Shown here: positions 1 through 7,976 of the stretch, in pieces
Numbering within the stretch: position 1 is the stretch's first letter
How the letters are laid out: every line of letters starts with the position of its first letter
IMG/VR virus record: IMGVR_UViG_3300033182_000499
Location: 1-64,000 of that record
Strand: one strand, 5' to 3'
DNA length: 64,000 nucleotides
Source: a virus
Notes under the pieces: generated by a model
Database searches by the model: none
Told to the model about the DNA's origin: nothing
What the model saw: the letters and a program-made list of their open reading frames with translations, nothing else
Program-made: the position numbers and the translations under genes

Positions 1-180
1 CATTAATAAAACCAAAGGCAGTAACGCGTCAAATATTCTACCCTTTTCTTGATACGGAACACTACCTAAGTATCTATACTTTTCCCAAAAGTTCTTTGGA
101 AAGAATACTGCTCTTATATCATTAAGATAGATATCTCGTAGGTGTACGTACTTGTATTTTTTACCTTTGAGTAGTTTCAT
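1..180 (-). CDS. Hypothetical protein, partial (C-terminus outside window)
   Basis: The open frame starts at an ATG at 178-180 and runs off the left edge with no stop, so only the first 60 residues are seen (starts MKLLKGKKYKYV). A good Shine-Dalgarno sequence (AGGAGGAAG) lies just upstream at about 183-191, which supports the start. The visible part is basic and aromatic (FFPKNFWEKYRYLG) and I do not recognise it. It follows the 182-residue gene at 196-744 by 15 bases, so the two are probably co-transcribed. Confidence 0.7.
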   Translation of the reverse strand, partial: MKLLKGKKYKYVHLRDIYLNDIRAVFFPKNFWEKYRYLGSVPYQEKGRIFDALLPLVLLM

Positions 181-195
181 TCTTCCTCCTTATAT

Positions 196-744
196 CTATT
201 GTAAATCATCAAGGTATGCTCGTTCAATATCTTGTTTGAGTTCACCTACCATATCGTGGATACTCTCTAAATAATCATCTTCTTCCCATATTCTTTCATA
301 GTCAATTTCCTCATCTAAATCTTCAATGTCATCATAATACAAATCATACACAAACGCACCCATTGGTTCATATGATTCATCTTCATAACTACCCAATAGG
401 TAACAATCTCTATGTAGAGACCCAAGTTTTTGAGCTAGTTTTTCAAAGAATCCCTGTGGAACATTCCACGCTGATTCTAAAACAAACTCTATACCATCAT
501 CATCAACAGTAATATAATCAAATCTAATCCATTTACTACCAAGAAGATTGTATCCCCAATCAACTGTCCACCAATTCTCTTCAGTAAATTCAGTATCGTA
601 TAGGTCATTAACTAAATCTAATACTCTTAGTGTTGTATTGTAATATTTAGATTCTTTATCTACATCACAAAACTGTAAGATGTAGTCGTTTACTTCTTTG
701 TTTGTATTTTTTACCTCTACAAAGGATGTCATTATATTTGCCAT
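196..744 (-). CDS. Hypothetical acidic protein (182 aa)
   Basis: This frame is intact and lies one base after the 746-1336 gene, in the same operon. The product is strongly acidic, with a C-terminal third rich in Asp/Glu/Tyr (for example DLDEEIDYERIWEEDDYLES). It has no signal peptide or membrane segment, so it is probably a soluble cytoplasmic protein. Acidic small proteins are common among phage host-takeover genes, but no family is recognised and no function is claimed. Confidence 0.65.
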   Translation of the reverse strand: MANIMTSFVEVKNTNKEVNDYILQFCDVDKESKYYNTTLRVLDLVNDLYDTEFTEENWWTVDWGYNLLGSKWIRFDYITVDDDGIEFVLESAWNVPQGFFEKLAQKLGSLHRDCYLLGSYEDESYEPMGAFVYDLYYDDIEDLDEEIDYERIWEEDDYLESIHDMVGELKQDIERAYLDDLQ

Positions 745-745
745 T

Positions 746-1336
746 TTATTGTACCTGTATTTTATATGGTGTTCCTAAATAATTCACATCACACGTTGTC
801 CATAGTTGGTGAGACATACTAATGTTTATCTCTCCACTATACGGTTGATTGATACCAACCCCTTTCCAACCTGTGATGTTGTTTTGTTTTGAATATTTTT
901 CAGTCCAAGTAAGGGATGAATAATCAATCTTACTACTTTCAAACATCAATAAGTAATAAATCTTGCTTCCTTGTTTCCAATCTTTTTTATTCCTCATCAA
1001 CATCACATAGTAATCATAGTGATTTTGTGAGATAAAGTCAATTTTCTCTTCAATTGTCTTGTGTTTGGTGGTTCGGTGTCCGTTCCATTTGACGGTATTG
1101 TTTTTGGGGTTGTAATCACCACTCTTTAATTGTAGACGGGAACCTTTAGAAAATAAGGAGTTGTTTTCACTCACCACATCAGCACCGACACTATGACCAC
1201 CACCTTCCCATTCAGAATTAAATGAGTTGATGGTTTGGTCAAAGATGTCTTCCCACAACTCCGCTTTCAACGGAAAACGATATAAGTTGTGGTGTTGGGT
1301 GATTTTGTGTTCTAGTTGTTGTAACAGTTGTGTCAT
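746..1336 (-). CDS. Hypothetical protein, possible PD-(D/E)XK-type nuclease (196 aa)
   Basis: First gene after the TTGACA/TATATT promoter at 1370-1398, preceded by the leader CAACCCCTACT. Residues about 48-75 read GAD-V-V, a loop, then LQLKSG, which has the spacing of the D...(E/Q)xK core of some PD-(D/E)XK nucleases. The rest of the protein is rich in Trp and Tyr. The match is by eye only; the catalytic acid would be Gln instead of Glu, so a non-nuclease hypothetical is equally possible. It shares the operon with the 182-residue acidic protein. Confidence 0.55.
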   Translation of the reverse strand: MTQLLQQLEHKITQHHNLYRFPLKAELWEDIFDQTINSFNSEWEGGGHSVGADVVSENNSLFSKGSRLQLKSGDYNPKNNTVKWNGHRTTKHKTIEEKIDFISQNHYDYYVMLMRNKKDWKQGSKIYYLLMFESSKIDYSSLTWTEKYSKQNNITGWKGVGINQPYSGEINISMSHQLWTTCDVNYLGTPYKIQVQ

Positions 1337-1369
1337 AGTAGGGGTTGTTTGTTTTCACATTCTACTATC

Positions 1370-1398
1370 AATATACAACAGTTTTTTATCAATGTCAA
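1370..1398 (-). promoter_or_regulatory. Sigma70-type promoter (TTGACA-N17-TATATT)
   Basis: Reading the minus strand, TTGACA lies at 1393-1398 and TATATT at 1370-1375 with exactly 17 bases between. The start codon at 1336 is about 33 bases downstream of the -10 box. The same arrangement occurs at 4500-4528 and 46582-46610, so this is probably the early (host RNA polymerase) promoter class. Confidence 0.7.
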
Positions 1399-1415
1399 CC
1401 AATATTTTTCATTAG

Positions 1416-1787
1416 TTACGCTCGGTCAACGGAAGTGGCGAGGACTTCAAAGTTGCCGTACTTTCTCCACTCTTCGTTTGGTCTTCCAATGTCCAACCAA
1501 AACTGTCCATACTTACTAGTGGTATTGGAGTATTCGGTCATCTCACCTTCCATATACACATAGTCATACGCGAGGTCTTCACCCAAGATTTCTTTGTTGG
1601 TTTCGTTTTCACAAAAATCGTGAATCTCCCATACATTATCTTCAAAATAATGTAGTAGGTCTTCGTGAGTTTCCCCCTCGTAAGGTGGTTCGCATTGACG
1701 TAGTTTTTCTACATCAACTTCTATGGGTTCAGTCGCTTCCCAAGCGGTGTATCGTTCACACTTTCGGATGTATAGTTTTTCACTCAT
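1416..1787 (-). CDS. Hypothetical acidic protein (123 aa)
   Basis: Intact frame upstream of the 1370-1398 promoter, overlapping the preceding 68-residue membrane-protein gene by 8 bases. The product is acidic with many Glu, Tyr and Trp and begins MSEKLYIRKCERYTAWE. There is no signal peptide, membrane segment or recognisable motif. The position suggests a small accessory gene of the early region; function unknown. Confidence 0.6.
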   Translation of the reverse strand: MSEKLYIRKCERYTAWEATEPIEVDVEKLRQCEPPYEGETHEDLLHYFEDNVWEIHDFCENETNKEILGEDLAYDYVYMEGEMTEYSNTTSKYGQFWLDIGRPNEEWRKYGNFEVLATSVDRA

Positions 1788-1986
1788 ATTGTTTCCATTG
1801 TTTGTATTCTAGGTTGGTCACCCCCACCCACAGTAGTGTTGCTACCGATGGTAAGATGATGGATTGTTGTTGTAACAGTAGTAGTATGGTAGCTAGTAGT
1901 GATGATAGACATACACCAAGGGCTAACATAAATACGTATTTTTGTGGTATCATTGGATTTTGGTTAGTCTGAAAATTTTCCCTCAC
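1780..1986 (-). CDS. Small two-helix membrane protein (68 aa or shorter)
   Basis: Contains two hydrophobic stretches, about residues 17-40 (FMLALGVCLSSLLATILLLL) and 45-57 (IILPSVATLLWVGV), so it is likely an inner-membrane protein. The long form uses a GTG start at 1984-1986; an internal ATG (MIPQKYVF, residue 12) gives a 57-residue product and may be the true start, because no clear ribosome site precedes the GTG. It overlaps the next gene by 8 bases. No family recognised. Confidence 0.5.
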   Translation of the reverse strand: MRENFQTNQNPMIPQKYVFMLALGVCLSSLLATILLLLQQQSIILPSVATLLWVGVTNLEYKQWKQYE

Positions 1987-2015
1987 GAAAAAAAAGAGAG
2001 GGTAGAAATTATTGT

Positions 2016-2267
2016 CTATACTTCATTTGATAGATTGACAATACTATCTATCATATCTTGTTTCTTCATAGAGTTAGGTAGAGTTTTGTTATATTTCATC
2101 AACGCATACTCTTGAAGTTCTTTCTTAGTCATTCCACTAATATTGTCAGTTGTGTCCGTTGTAGTATCTTCTACAACCTCAACTTCGTTTTGTATATCTC
2201 TACGATTAAAGTAAAGAGCTACAATTACACTTAAAATTACTAATCCTACGATTAATCCGTATTCCAT
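2016..2267 (-). CDS. Membrane-anchored protein with SAP/Rho-N-like tail (83 aa)
   Basis: Residues 4-21 form one N-terminal membrane helix (LIVGLVILSVIVALYF) followed by basic residues, an acidic Thr-rich linker, and a C-terminal helix-extended-helix of about 35 residues (TKKELQEYALMKYN ... KKQDMIDSI). That tail resembles the SAP/LEM/Rho N-terminal fold used for nucleic-acid binding. The likely topology is N-out, C-in, tethering a DNA- or RNA-binding tail to the membrane. The role is inferred only from this layout. Confidence 0.6.
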   Translation of the reverse strand: MEYGLIVGLVILSVIVALYFNRRDIQNEVEVVEDTTTDTTDNISGMTKKELQEYALMKYNKTLPNSMKKQDMIDSIVNLSNEV

Positions 2268-2296
2268 TGTTTTGTTTTTTAGTTGTGATTTATATA

Positions 2297-2325
2297 AAGT
2301 TAAATAAAAGATGTAAGATAGTCAA
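2297..2325 (-). promoter_or_regulatory. Possible promoter (TTGACT, weak -10)
   Basis: On the minus strand TTGACT lies at 2320-2325 and, 17 bases on, TAACTT at 2297-2302, running into an AT-rich TATATAA stretch. It would drive the membrane-protein gene starting at 2267. The -35 is good but the -10 is weak compared with the other promoters of this class. Confidence 0.35.
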
Positions 2326-2330
2326 GTTTT

Positions 2331-3230
2331 TTACTCATACCACTTGGACAACCAACGGTCATACATATAGTCTATCCATAGTTCGTAACCGTGTTGATTG
2401 GGATGGTAAATCTTACCTACCGATATTGGTTGTGTTTGAGAACATTCCCAGTAAGATACTTCATCATTATACGTACCATTTTCTCTTTCATATCGGTCTA
2501 CATAGGTGTGTAAATCTTCTTCACCATAAGTAAGGTATATGTCGGTATCTATCTCAAGTTTGTCATTAAATTTAGGTGTAACATAAGGTTCAAACAAATC
2601 AAAGAAATGAATGTTAAATCCTTTCATTTTAGCGTAATCACTATAAAACATATAATTTGTTTGAGCAATTCGTTCATACCCTATTTCATCAAATGTATAA
2701 ACTAACCACTTCTTCAAAAAGTTATATGTAAACTCTTTTTCATCATCATTAAAAAATTGGTGGGTTGCACCATCAACACTAAATTTATCTTCTACCGATA
2801 TTCTCTCAAATGCGACAGGTGTATTCATCAACGGATTTGTTGGGTATAACATTCGTTGTCTTTGTACATTGTGGTGATGTTGAAATGCCATTTTCATTGA
2901 TGTCACAGAATCTCTATATTTAGAAGTAAACCCAAATAAAACCAAGTCAGTGTTTTTAAATGTAGATATTATGTTATTTAACTCCTGAAACTGTTCGTAA
3001 TTACCACTACCCTGTGTCGCGTAGTTTATGATAGGTATGGTTGGAAAATACTTTCTTAGTGATTTCTCCCAAGAGTTTTTCTTTCTCCATTGTCTTAGTT
3101 CGGTGTGTTCTTCGGGTGTAAATGGTTCACCACAAGGGTCTAATTTAGATATTAAGTCGGGTGAGTAAGTACCTTGACCTTCTACGAATGAATCACCAAA
3201 TAGTATGATTCTTTCTATTTTCTTTTTCAT
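2331..3230 (-). CDS. SGNH/GDSL-type hydrolase-like protein (299 aa)
   Basis: The N-terminus carries the GDS block of SGNH hydrolases (ILFGDSFVEG, Ser at about residue 14), a Gly block II (YATQGSGNYEQF) and a C-terminal HPNQHGYELW block where the catalytic His is expected. SGNH enzymes hydrolyse esters, often acetyl groups on glycans. Length fits the family. It overlaps the ParB-like gene by 4 bases. A second protein of the same type lies at 4529-5500. A role in modifying surface glycans is inference. Confidence 0.65.
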   Translation of the reverse strand: MKKKIERIILFGDSFVEGQGTYSPDLISKLDPCGEPFTPEEHTELRQWRKKNSWEKSLRKYFPTIPIINYATQGSGNYEQFQELNNIISTFKNTDLVLFGFTSKYRDSVTSMKMAFQHHHNVQRQRMLYPTNPLMNTPVAFERISVEDKFSVDGATHQFFNDDEKEFTYNFLKKWLVYTFDEIGYERIAQTNYMFYSDYAKMKGFNIHFFDLFEPYVTPKFNDKLEIDTDIYLTYGEEDLHTYVDRYERENGTYNDEVSYWECSQTQPISVGKIYHPNQHGYELWIDYMYDRWLSKWYE

Positions 3231-3604
3231 ATGGTTGCAAATATAACTTTTGGGTGTCTACCCAATATTTTACTTATAACTAATTTCTTATCACCTTCTA
3301 ACAAATAATACTTGTCAATGTCATAACTAACAATGATAGGTTTTTTCTGTACTTTACCAAATAACATTTCCATAAACAATCTCCTCCACTTTAAGGTCTT
3401 TGGTAATTTATCGTATTCACCTTTTTTGACATCCTTAGACTTTGTATTTTCTAATCGTTGCCAAATATGGTCATTAAGAGTTATCACCTTACCCATTTGG
3501 ATACTGTTATGAATCTGTGTCTTCTTTATCTCACGGCCCCATTTATTCAGGGATTCATAAACACTTTGTAACTTTTCAGGATTATATGTTACTTGAGATA
3601 CCAT
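3227..3604 (-). CDS. ParB/sulfiredoxin-fold-like protein (125 aa)
   Basis: The C-terminal half (PIIVSYDIDKYYLLEGDKKLVISKILG) follows the strand-turn-helix pattern of ParB N-terminal domains, in which a conserved G-H-R-R loop follows a 'v.dG.Yvl' strand. Here the loop reads EGDKK, so the usual His and Arg are missing. Family members act in DNA binding or CTP hydrolysis, but the altered loop makes activity uncertain. An AT-rich AATAAATAT copy of the late-promoter motif lies just upstream. Confidence 0.5.
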   Translation of the reverse strand: MVSQVTYNPEKLQSVYESLNKWGREIKKTQIHNSIQMGKVITLNDHIWQRLENTKSKDVKKGEYDKLPKTLKWRRLFMEMLFGKVQKKPIIVSYDIDKYYLLEGDKKLVISKILGRHPKVIFATI

Positions 3605-3643
3605 AATGATATAGTAATAAATATTAAATTATACCCAATAAAA

Positions 3644-3739
3644 CTACTTTTCGGGGCTTAATAATATCATAACTGTTAATATCACCAATATAAATAAAAC
3701 AAGTGGTATTGCTACCACAAGTTTTATCAAATCAAACAA
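3644..3739 (-). CDS. Tiny membrane protein (31 aa, TTG start)
   Basis: Too short for routine gene calling. After a TTG at 3737-3739 the frame reads FDLIKLVVAIPLVLFILVI and continues LTVMILLSPEK before TAG, which is one clean membrane helix with a charged end. It begins five bases after the upstream gene stops. The non-ATG start and lack of a strong ribosome site keep confidence low. Confidence 0.35.
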   Translation of the reverse strand: MFDLIKLVVAIPLVLFILVILTVMILLSPEK

Positions 3740-3743
3740 TATG

Positions 3744-3980
3744 TTAAACGTCTTTGACAAACCGAACACCACGACTGTAATGTTTAGTTATTAACCGTTC
3801 CATCTTCTGGCGTTGTTTGTATTCCTCACGGGTTTCATCTTCTAACCGTTTAGGGCCAAACAACATATCACCGATTTTAACCGTATCATCACCCTCCATC
3901 ATCTTTCGGGTTCTTTCAAGGTATTCGGCTACCATTTCCTGTTCTAGTGTCTGTTCTTCTGTTTGTGGGTTTTGTTCCAT
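3744..3980 (-). CDS. Hypothetical charged protein (78 aa)
   Basis: Intact frame directly after the deoxyribonucleotidase gene (one base apart). The product is helical and highly charged (for example EYLERTRKMMEGDD, EEYKQRQKMERLITKHY) with no membrane segment or known motif. Probably a small soluble protein translated with its neighbour; function unknown. Confidence 0.6.
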   Translation of the reverse strand: MEQNPQTEEQTLEQEMVAEYLERTRKMMEGDDTVKIGDMLFGPKRLEDETREEYKQRQKMERLITKHYSRGVRFVKDV

Positions 3981-3981
3981 A

Positions 3982-4464
3982 TTAGAGTAGTTTGTTTAAT
4001 ATTGATTCCCAAGTTGGGTATTCATTCATTCGTTTTTCTTCACAATTCCAACCGAATTGTAAAAGTTCTCCTTTGAACTCACCCGCACCGTTCTTGATTC
4101 TATCGTCAATGAGATAGTCACCCATCAACAAATCTTTTCGGTGAGTGATAAACATTCTTTTGTGAAAGATACGACCAAAGTGTTCTTCAATCCAAAATCT
4201 TTTATCCATATTACTCATTGGGTTTCCCCACGGAGCAGCGGTAGCGATGAATAATTCATACTTACCACTTTCGTGTAGTTTGTGAATAGCGTCAATAGCA
4301 CCCTCAATAGGTGGTGGGTTACGGAAGATACCTTGGATGTGGTCGGGATTGTTTTTGTAACGTTCTTTTAGATGTGGGTTGTAGTAGAAGAACTCTTCAA
4401 ACGCACTCTCTAAATTAACCAACACACCATCCATATCTATGTAAACTATCTTTTTTTGACTCAT
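3982..4464 (-). CDS. 5'(3')-deoxyribonucleotidase, HAD superfamily
   Basis: HAD phosphatase with the motif I aspartates in VYIDMDGVLVN, a Thr motif in LFIATAAPWG, and the acidic motif in GDYLIDDR. These match phage and bacterial 5'(3')-deoxyribonucleotidases, which remove phosphate from dNMPs and help balance nucleotide pools. The frame can start at 4488, but that is only about 12 bases from the -10 box of the promoter at 4500-4528; the Met at 4462-4464 (MSQKKIVYI) leaves a normal leader and begins right before the first strand, so I use it. Confidence 0.8.
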   Translation of the reverse strand: MSQKKIVYIDMDGVLVNLESAFEEFFYYNPHLKERYKNNPDHIQGIFRNPPPIEGAIDAIHKLHESGKYELFIATAAPWGNPMSNMDKRFWIEEHFGRIFHKRMFITHRKDLLMGDYLIDDRIKNGAGEFKGELLQFGWNCEEKRMNEYPTWESILNKLL

Positions 4465-4499
4465 TTTGTTTTTGTTAGTTATCATCACTAATGAGTTAT

Positions 4500-4528
4500 A
4501 ATATAGTAATTTCTTAAACCAATGTCAA
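4500..4528 (-). promoter_or_regulatory. Sigma70-type promoter (TTGACA-N17-TATATT)
   Basis: Minus strand TTGACA at 4523-4528 and TATATT at 4500-4505, 17 bases apart. It sits immediately after the stop codon of the 4529-5500 gene and ahead of the deoxyribonucleotidase gene, so it can start a new transcript inside the operon. Confidence 0.7.
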
Positions 4529-5500
4529 CTAAAACCAACCTTTTTCTTTAAGATTTTTATGTATTACATCTGTGATGAGTTCCATACCCGTAGGGCCTGC
4601 GTGTCCTCCATCTGTATTCCAATCCGTACCGTGGTCTTTAAACTGATATAAACTCCATAATACTACATCATCAATTTTATACTTACTGTCAATGGAGTCA
4701 AACATCCAACCTGCTCTTATATTTTTAAAGTCATAAACTTTTTCTTCAAGTGGGTCATCAGTCTCCATTGACCAAAACTTCTTAACATATTCAAATTCAT
4801 CATCTGTATCATAATAATGTGTAAAGTTTAATTTGTATGATAAAAACGGCGAATAACCATCAACCATAATATGGTCAATATTCATATGTTTTAGAAATGT
4901 ATGAAAACTTGAAATCTCCATAGCCCAATATGCCATAAGTTCTTCAAACTGTTCATCTATATATGGTGGGTATGTATTTTCATCACCCAATCTCCACTTG
5001 TGTCTAGAATTTGGATAGTGTTTGTGTTCGGGGAATTGTAGTAACTGTGACCACGTAGTTTCGTCATCCCCAACCACCCCTCGGTTATACAAAAATGTAC
5101 AATTTTGGTGTTCATCTCTATTTGTATCACTTGGTGGATATCCAAACTTTTCATAATCATCTACACCCATAACACAAAAGTCGTGTAGTTGTAAGTACTT
5201 CATATTATACTTCTCCCACACATCAGTTCGGTACATAGGTAAATGTTCAAAGTCAATTAAACGTTGTAATGTTGACTTTTGTAATATAAAGAAACACTCA
5301 TCTAGTATATCTTTGTTATTTACAATAAAAGAATTAGTAGATGTTCTTAATTTAGTCCAACCTGACCCTGGCGTTGCTAGATTTATAAGTTCTAAACCAA
5401 GTCGTTCTGCTAATTTAACAGGCCACGTCTTATCTATTCTACAATTTTCACCCCACGTTTGTGAGTCTCCATTGGTAACTAAATATTTATATTTTTTCAT
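4529..5500 (-). CDS. SGNH-hydrolase-like protein, second copy type (323 aa)
   Basis: Begins MKKYKYLVTNGDSQTWG: the GDS block carries the likely nucleophile Ser near residue 13. A block II-like ATPGSGWTKL follows, and near the C-terminus GGHAGPTGMELI holds the candidate catalytic His. Similar proteins are common beside sugar genes in large phages. It overlaps the methyltransferase gene upstream by 4 bases. The substrate cannot be read from sequence. Confidence 0.6.
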   Translation of the reverse strand: MKKYKYLVTNGDSQTWGENCRIDKTWPVKLAERLGLELINLATPGSGWTKLRTSTNSFIVNNKDILDECFFILQKSTLQRLIDFEHLPMYRTDVWEKYNMKYLQLHDFCVMGVDDYEKFGYPPSDTNRDEHQNCTFLYNRGVVGDDETTWSQLLQFPEHKHYPNSRHKWRLGDENTYPPYIDEQFEELMAYWAMEISSFHTFLKHMNIDHIMVDGYSPFLSYKLNFTHYYDTDDEFEYVKKFWSMETDDPLEEKVYDFKNIRAGWMFDSIDSKYKIDDVVLWSLYQFKDHGTDWNTDGGHAGPTGMELITDVIHKNLKEKGWF

Positions 5501-6279
5501 CGTTTAATATGATATACTTTATCGTGGGATGGTATAACAATATAATCCCCCTTTAAGAATTCGTGAGTTGCTTTGATAACACCCACGTGTATGTTGTGTC
5601 CATCATCAAATGTATGAGTATCTCTTTCCAACAAAGAATTATCCAAATTACCAATATCATATTTATCATAAACCCCATACCCACCTGAAAAGTCATCTAA
5701 TACAATTATACCACCTTTTTTAAGTTTCTTATAACCGTGTTCTATGTCTGATTTAACTATGTTGTATTCGTGTCCTCCGTCAATGAATACCATATCATAA
5801 TATTCATCCTCCAATGTAGGTAATACTTCACGAGAGTCACCCTCAAATACAGTAATAATGTCATCTACTTCAAATTTTTTAGCCTCATTCCAAAGGTGTT
5901 CTCTCCATATAGGTGCGTTCTCTTCTCGGTAATACCACTCTTCCTCCTCATCAACAGTTAAATTTCCTTTGAACCAATCCACTACGTGTAACTCACCATT
6001 TATCATTGGTAGTTTCAATACCTTAGCAATCTCTACCGCGTCTCCACCCTGTGCGCATCCAACTTGTAACACTTTCGGTTTTGGTTCTTCAAATCCATTA
6101 TAATTAGGGAATGTAGCTTTCATATGTGTATAGACAAACATAGAAATCCACGGGAATGGTAAGTTCCAATCGTGTGGAATGAACGTGTCTTCTTTTCCTT
6201 TACGAACAAACCAAGGGCTAAAATCTAAAGGGGTAAGAGTCTTGTAATAATCATCCTTTACCACACTTACACCCCTCAC
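5497..6279 (-). CDS. Class I SAM-dependent methyltransferase (260 aa)
   Basis: Rossmann-type methyltransferase: the SAM loop is VLQVGCAQGGDAVEIA, the acidic second strand is LHVVDWF, and FIDGGHEYNIVKSDIE plus GGIIVLDD match the Methyltransf_24 group, which often acts on sugars or small molecules. It precedes an SGNH-like gene with a 4-base overlap, so it may take part in surface-glycan modification. The acceptor is unknown. Confidence 0.75.
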   Translation of the reverse strand: MRGVSVVKDDYYKTLTPLDFSPWFVRKGKEDTFIPHDWNLPFPWISMFVYTHMKATFPNYNGFEEPKPKVLQVGCAQGGDAVEIAKVLKLPMINGELHVVDWFKGNLTVDEEEEWYYREENAPIWREHLWNEAKKFEVDDIITVFEGDSREVLPTLEDEYYDMVFIDGGHEYNIVKSDIEHGYKKLKKGGIIVLDDFSGGYGVYDKYDIGNLDNSLLERDTHTFDDGHNIHVGVIKATHEFLKGDYIVIPSHDKVYHIKR

Positions 6280-6330
6280 ACTTACATTTCTTTGGTTTTG
6301 GTTTTCTAAATAAAGATAGTATGTATTTTA

Positions 6331-6489
6331 TCATATTCCTAAATTGTTTTCAATGTCTTCGTTTGTTATGTCAATGTCAACGTCAATTGACTTTCTCAAA
6401 CTACGTATCAATTCTGTGGTGTAGTAGATACTAACACCCAATAACATTGTCCCTAATGCTACTAGTTTTGTTTTTGTTTTCTTTAACAT
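6331..6489 (-). CDS. Small membrane protein (52 aa)
   Basis: Too short for routine calling. ATG at 6487-6489 is preceded by a strong ribosome site (GGGGGAAG) that lies in the end of the upstream small gene. The product starts MLKKTKTKLVALGTMLLGVS, a basic N-terminus and one membrane helix, then an acidic tail (DVDIDITNEDIENN). The stop-start spacing of one base shows tight coupling to 6491-6643. Function unknown. Confidence 0.65.
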   Translation of the reverse strand: MLKKTKTKLVALGTMLLGVSIYYTTELIRSLRKSIDVDIDITNEDIENNLGI

Positions 6490-6490
6490 A

Positions 6491-6643
6491 TCACTTCCCC
6501 CTTTTATTGTTTTTCCATTCTAAATATCCTTCATCCTCATATTTGTTTCGGTATTTGGAGTAGTTTTTACGTTCTCTTTGTTTTTTGGGTTTGTGTTTTG
6601 ACTTTTCATCATCCCACGTTAGTTTATTTTTTATATCTCCCAT
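6491..6643 (-). CDS. Small basic protein (50 aa)
   Basis: Open frame MGDIKNKLTWDDEKSKHKPKK continuing to KNNKRGK, rich in Lys, Arg and Tyr with no membrane segment. It starts five bases after the IMPDH-like gene stops and ends one base before the next small gene starts, so it is embedded in a compact operon. A nucleic-acid-binding role is possible from charge alone. Confidence 0.55.
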   Translation of the reverse strand: MGDIKNKLTWDDEKSKHKPKKQRERKNYSKYRNKYEDEGYLEWKNNKRGK

Positions 6644-6648
6644 TCTTT

Positions 6649-7722
6649 TTATCCAAGCAAATGAGGTCTACCCTCTACTTTTCCAGCCTCCGTTATTTTT
6701 ATTAGTTGTGATTTGGATTGAAACTCTAATATATTACACGAACCTGAATACGATAGTGCAGAACGTACACCATCATTTAGTCCATTTATTATAAACTTTA
6801 CACCACCTTTGTATGGTATTATAGTACTTTCTCCTTCTACGTTTCTTTTTTGTTGTTGGTGGGTCACTTTGGTTTCCAACGACGCACTACCTCTATATCG
6901 TTTATACAAGTGATTACCTTTCTCAATGATTTCGCCGGGTGCTTCTTGTGTCCCTGCTATCAACGAACCCAACATCACGGTGTCTGCTCCTACTGCCAAT
7001 GCTTTCGCAATATCCCCACTTGAACGAATACCACCGTCAGCCATTACAGGAATATCAAACTCTTGTGCAACTCTAACCACATCACTAATAGATGTTATGT
7101 TAGGTACTCCGTGTCCTGTCTGTACTCGGGTCGTACATAATGAACCCCCACCAATACCAACTCGTAATCCATCAACTCCCCATTGGATTAAATCCTCTGC
7201 GGCCTTTGACGTTGCGATATTACCACCGATTATATCAAACGGTCTGTCAGGGTGTTTTGACCTAAACCTTTTTAGTTTTTCTATCATCGCTTTGACGTTC
7301 CTGTGGTGTCCGTGTGCTACGTCAATCACCAACACATTACACCCCGCGAGTATCAACTCTTCTGCTCTATAATAACCTTCCATACCTACACCAACGGCGG
7401 CCATAATAGGTTTGGTTGTATCACCCCATACAGCACTTATATCACCATTAGTGTCTTGATATAAAAATCGTTGTAATTCTACTACTTCATCACATTGTTC
7501 TTCTATGAGCATAAATCTATGGATACAACCAACCCCACCCATTGATGCCATTTTCTTAGCCATCACTACATCACACACCGTGTCCATTGGTGATGCGACA
7601 TAAGGTATTTTGATGTTGTAGTTACGAGATAGTCTTGTTTCTAAATTGACGTGTCCCCTTGTTTGTATATCACTATACTGTGGAACTAACATCACATCAT
7701 CGTAAGTATATGTTTCTCTCAT
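6649..7722 (-). CDS. IMP dehydrogenase / GMP reductase family enzyme (357 aa, no CBS domains)
   Basis: TIM-barrel purine enzyme with N-terminal TYDDVMLVPQYSD and SPMDTV, the nucleotide loop GIGGGSLCTTR with catalytic Cys196, the phosphate-binding MADGGIR and MLGSLIAGT, and a flap-side KRYRGSASLE plus PYKGGV. IMPDH makes XMP from IMP; GMP reductase makes IMP from GMP. The paired CBS domains of ordinary IMPDH are absent, giving the short length of GMP reductase, while YRG looks more like IMPDH. It is followed by small genes and preceded by thioredoxin (4-base overlap), suggesting a nucleotide-metabolism operon. Which reaction it runs cannot be decided here. Confidence 0.8.
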   Translation of the reverse strand: MRETYTYDDVMLVPQYSDIQTRGHVNLETRLSRNYNIKIPYVASPMDTVCDVVMAKKMASMGGVGCIHRFMLIEEQCDEVVELQRFLYQDTNGDISAVWGDTTKPIMAAVGVGMEGYYRAEELILAGCNVLVIDVAHGHHRNVKAMIEKLKRFRSKHPDRPFDIIGGNIATSKAAEDLIQWGVDGLRVGIGGGSLCTTRVQTGHGVPNITSISDVVRVAQEFDIPVMADGGIRSSGDIAKALAVGADTVMLGSLIAGTQEAPGEIIEKGNHLYKRYRGSASLETKVTHQQQKRNVEGESTIIPYKGGVKFIINGLNDGVRSALSYSGSCNILEFQSKSQLIKITEAGKVEGRPHLLG

Positions 7723-7976
7723 TGTTGTAGTAAATGTCTTTTAACTTCTCCTTTTGGTACTGTCCCACTAAATCTACTCAACTCTTGTCCGTTCTCTTCC
7801 ACAACACAAGTGGGAACTGAACGAATGCCGTATTGAGATGCTAGTTGTTGGTTCTCATCAACATCAATGAATTGAATGTTGAATCCTTCGTTTGATAATT
7901 CCTGCATTATAGGTTTGAACATTTTACAAGGCCCACACCAAACGGCTGAGAAGTATTTTATTTGTCTGTTACTCAT
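7719..7976 (-). CDS. Thioredoxin
   Basis: Short thioredoxin fold with the active site WCGPC near residue 14, cis-Pro region VPTCVV and the usual central acidic strand (IQFIDVDEN). Thioredoxin gives electrons to ribonucleotide reductase and other disulfide enzymes. At 85 residues it is shorter than E. coli thioredoxin because the N-terminal strand is missing, as in many phage versions. It overlaps both neighbours by 4 bases. Confidence 0.85.
   Translation of the reverse strand: MSNRQIKYFSAVWCGPCKMFKPIMQELSNEGFNIQFIDVDENQQLASQYGIRSVPTCVVEENGQELSRFSGTVPKGEVKRHLLQQ

Noticed and set aside
1987-2015. Terminator between 2016-2267 and 1780-1986
   Set aside because: A CCCTC/GAGGG match exists but the loop is long and the T run is inside the loop instead of after the stem.
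6926-7372. 148-codon open frame on the plus strand
   Set aside because: It is the antisense of the IMPDH-like gene, whose motifs are unmistakable; low-complexity antisense frames are common here.
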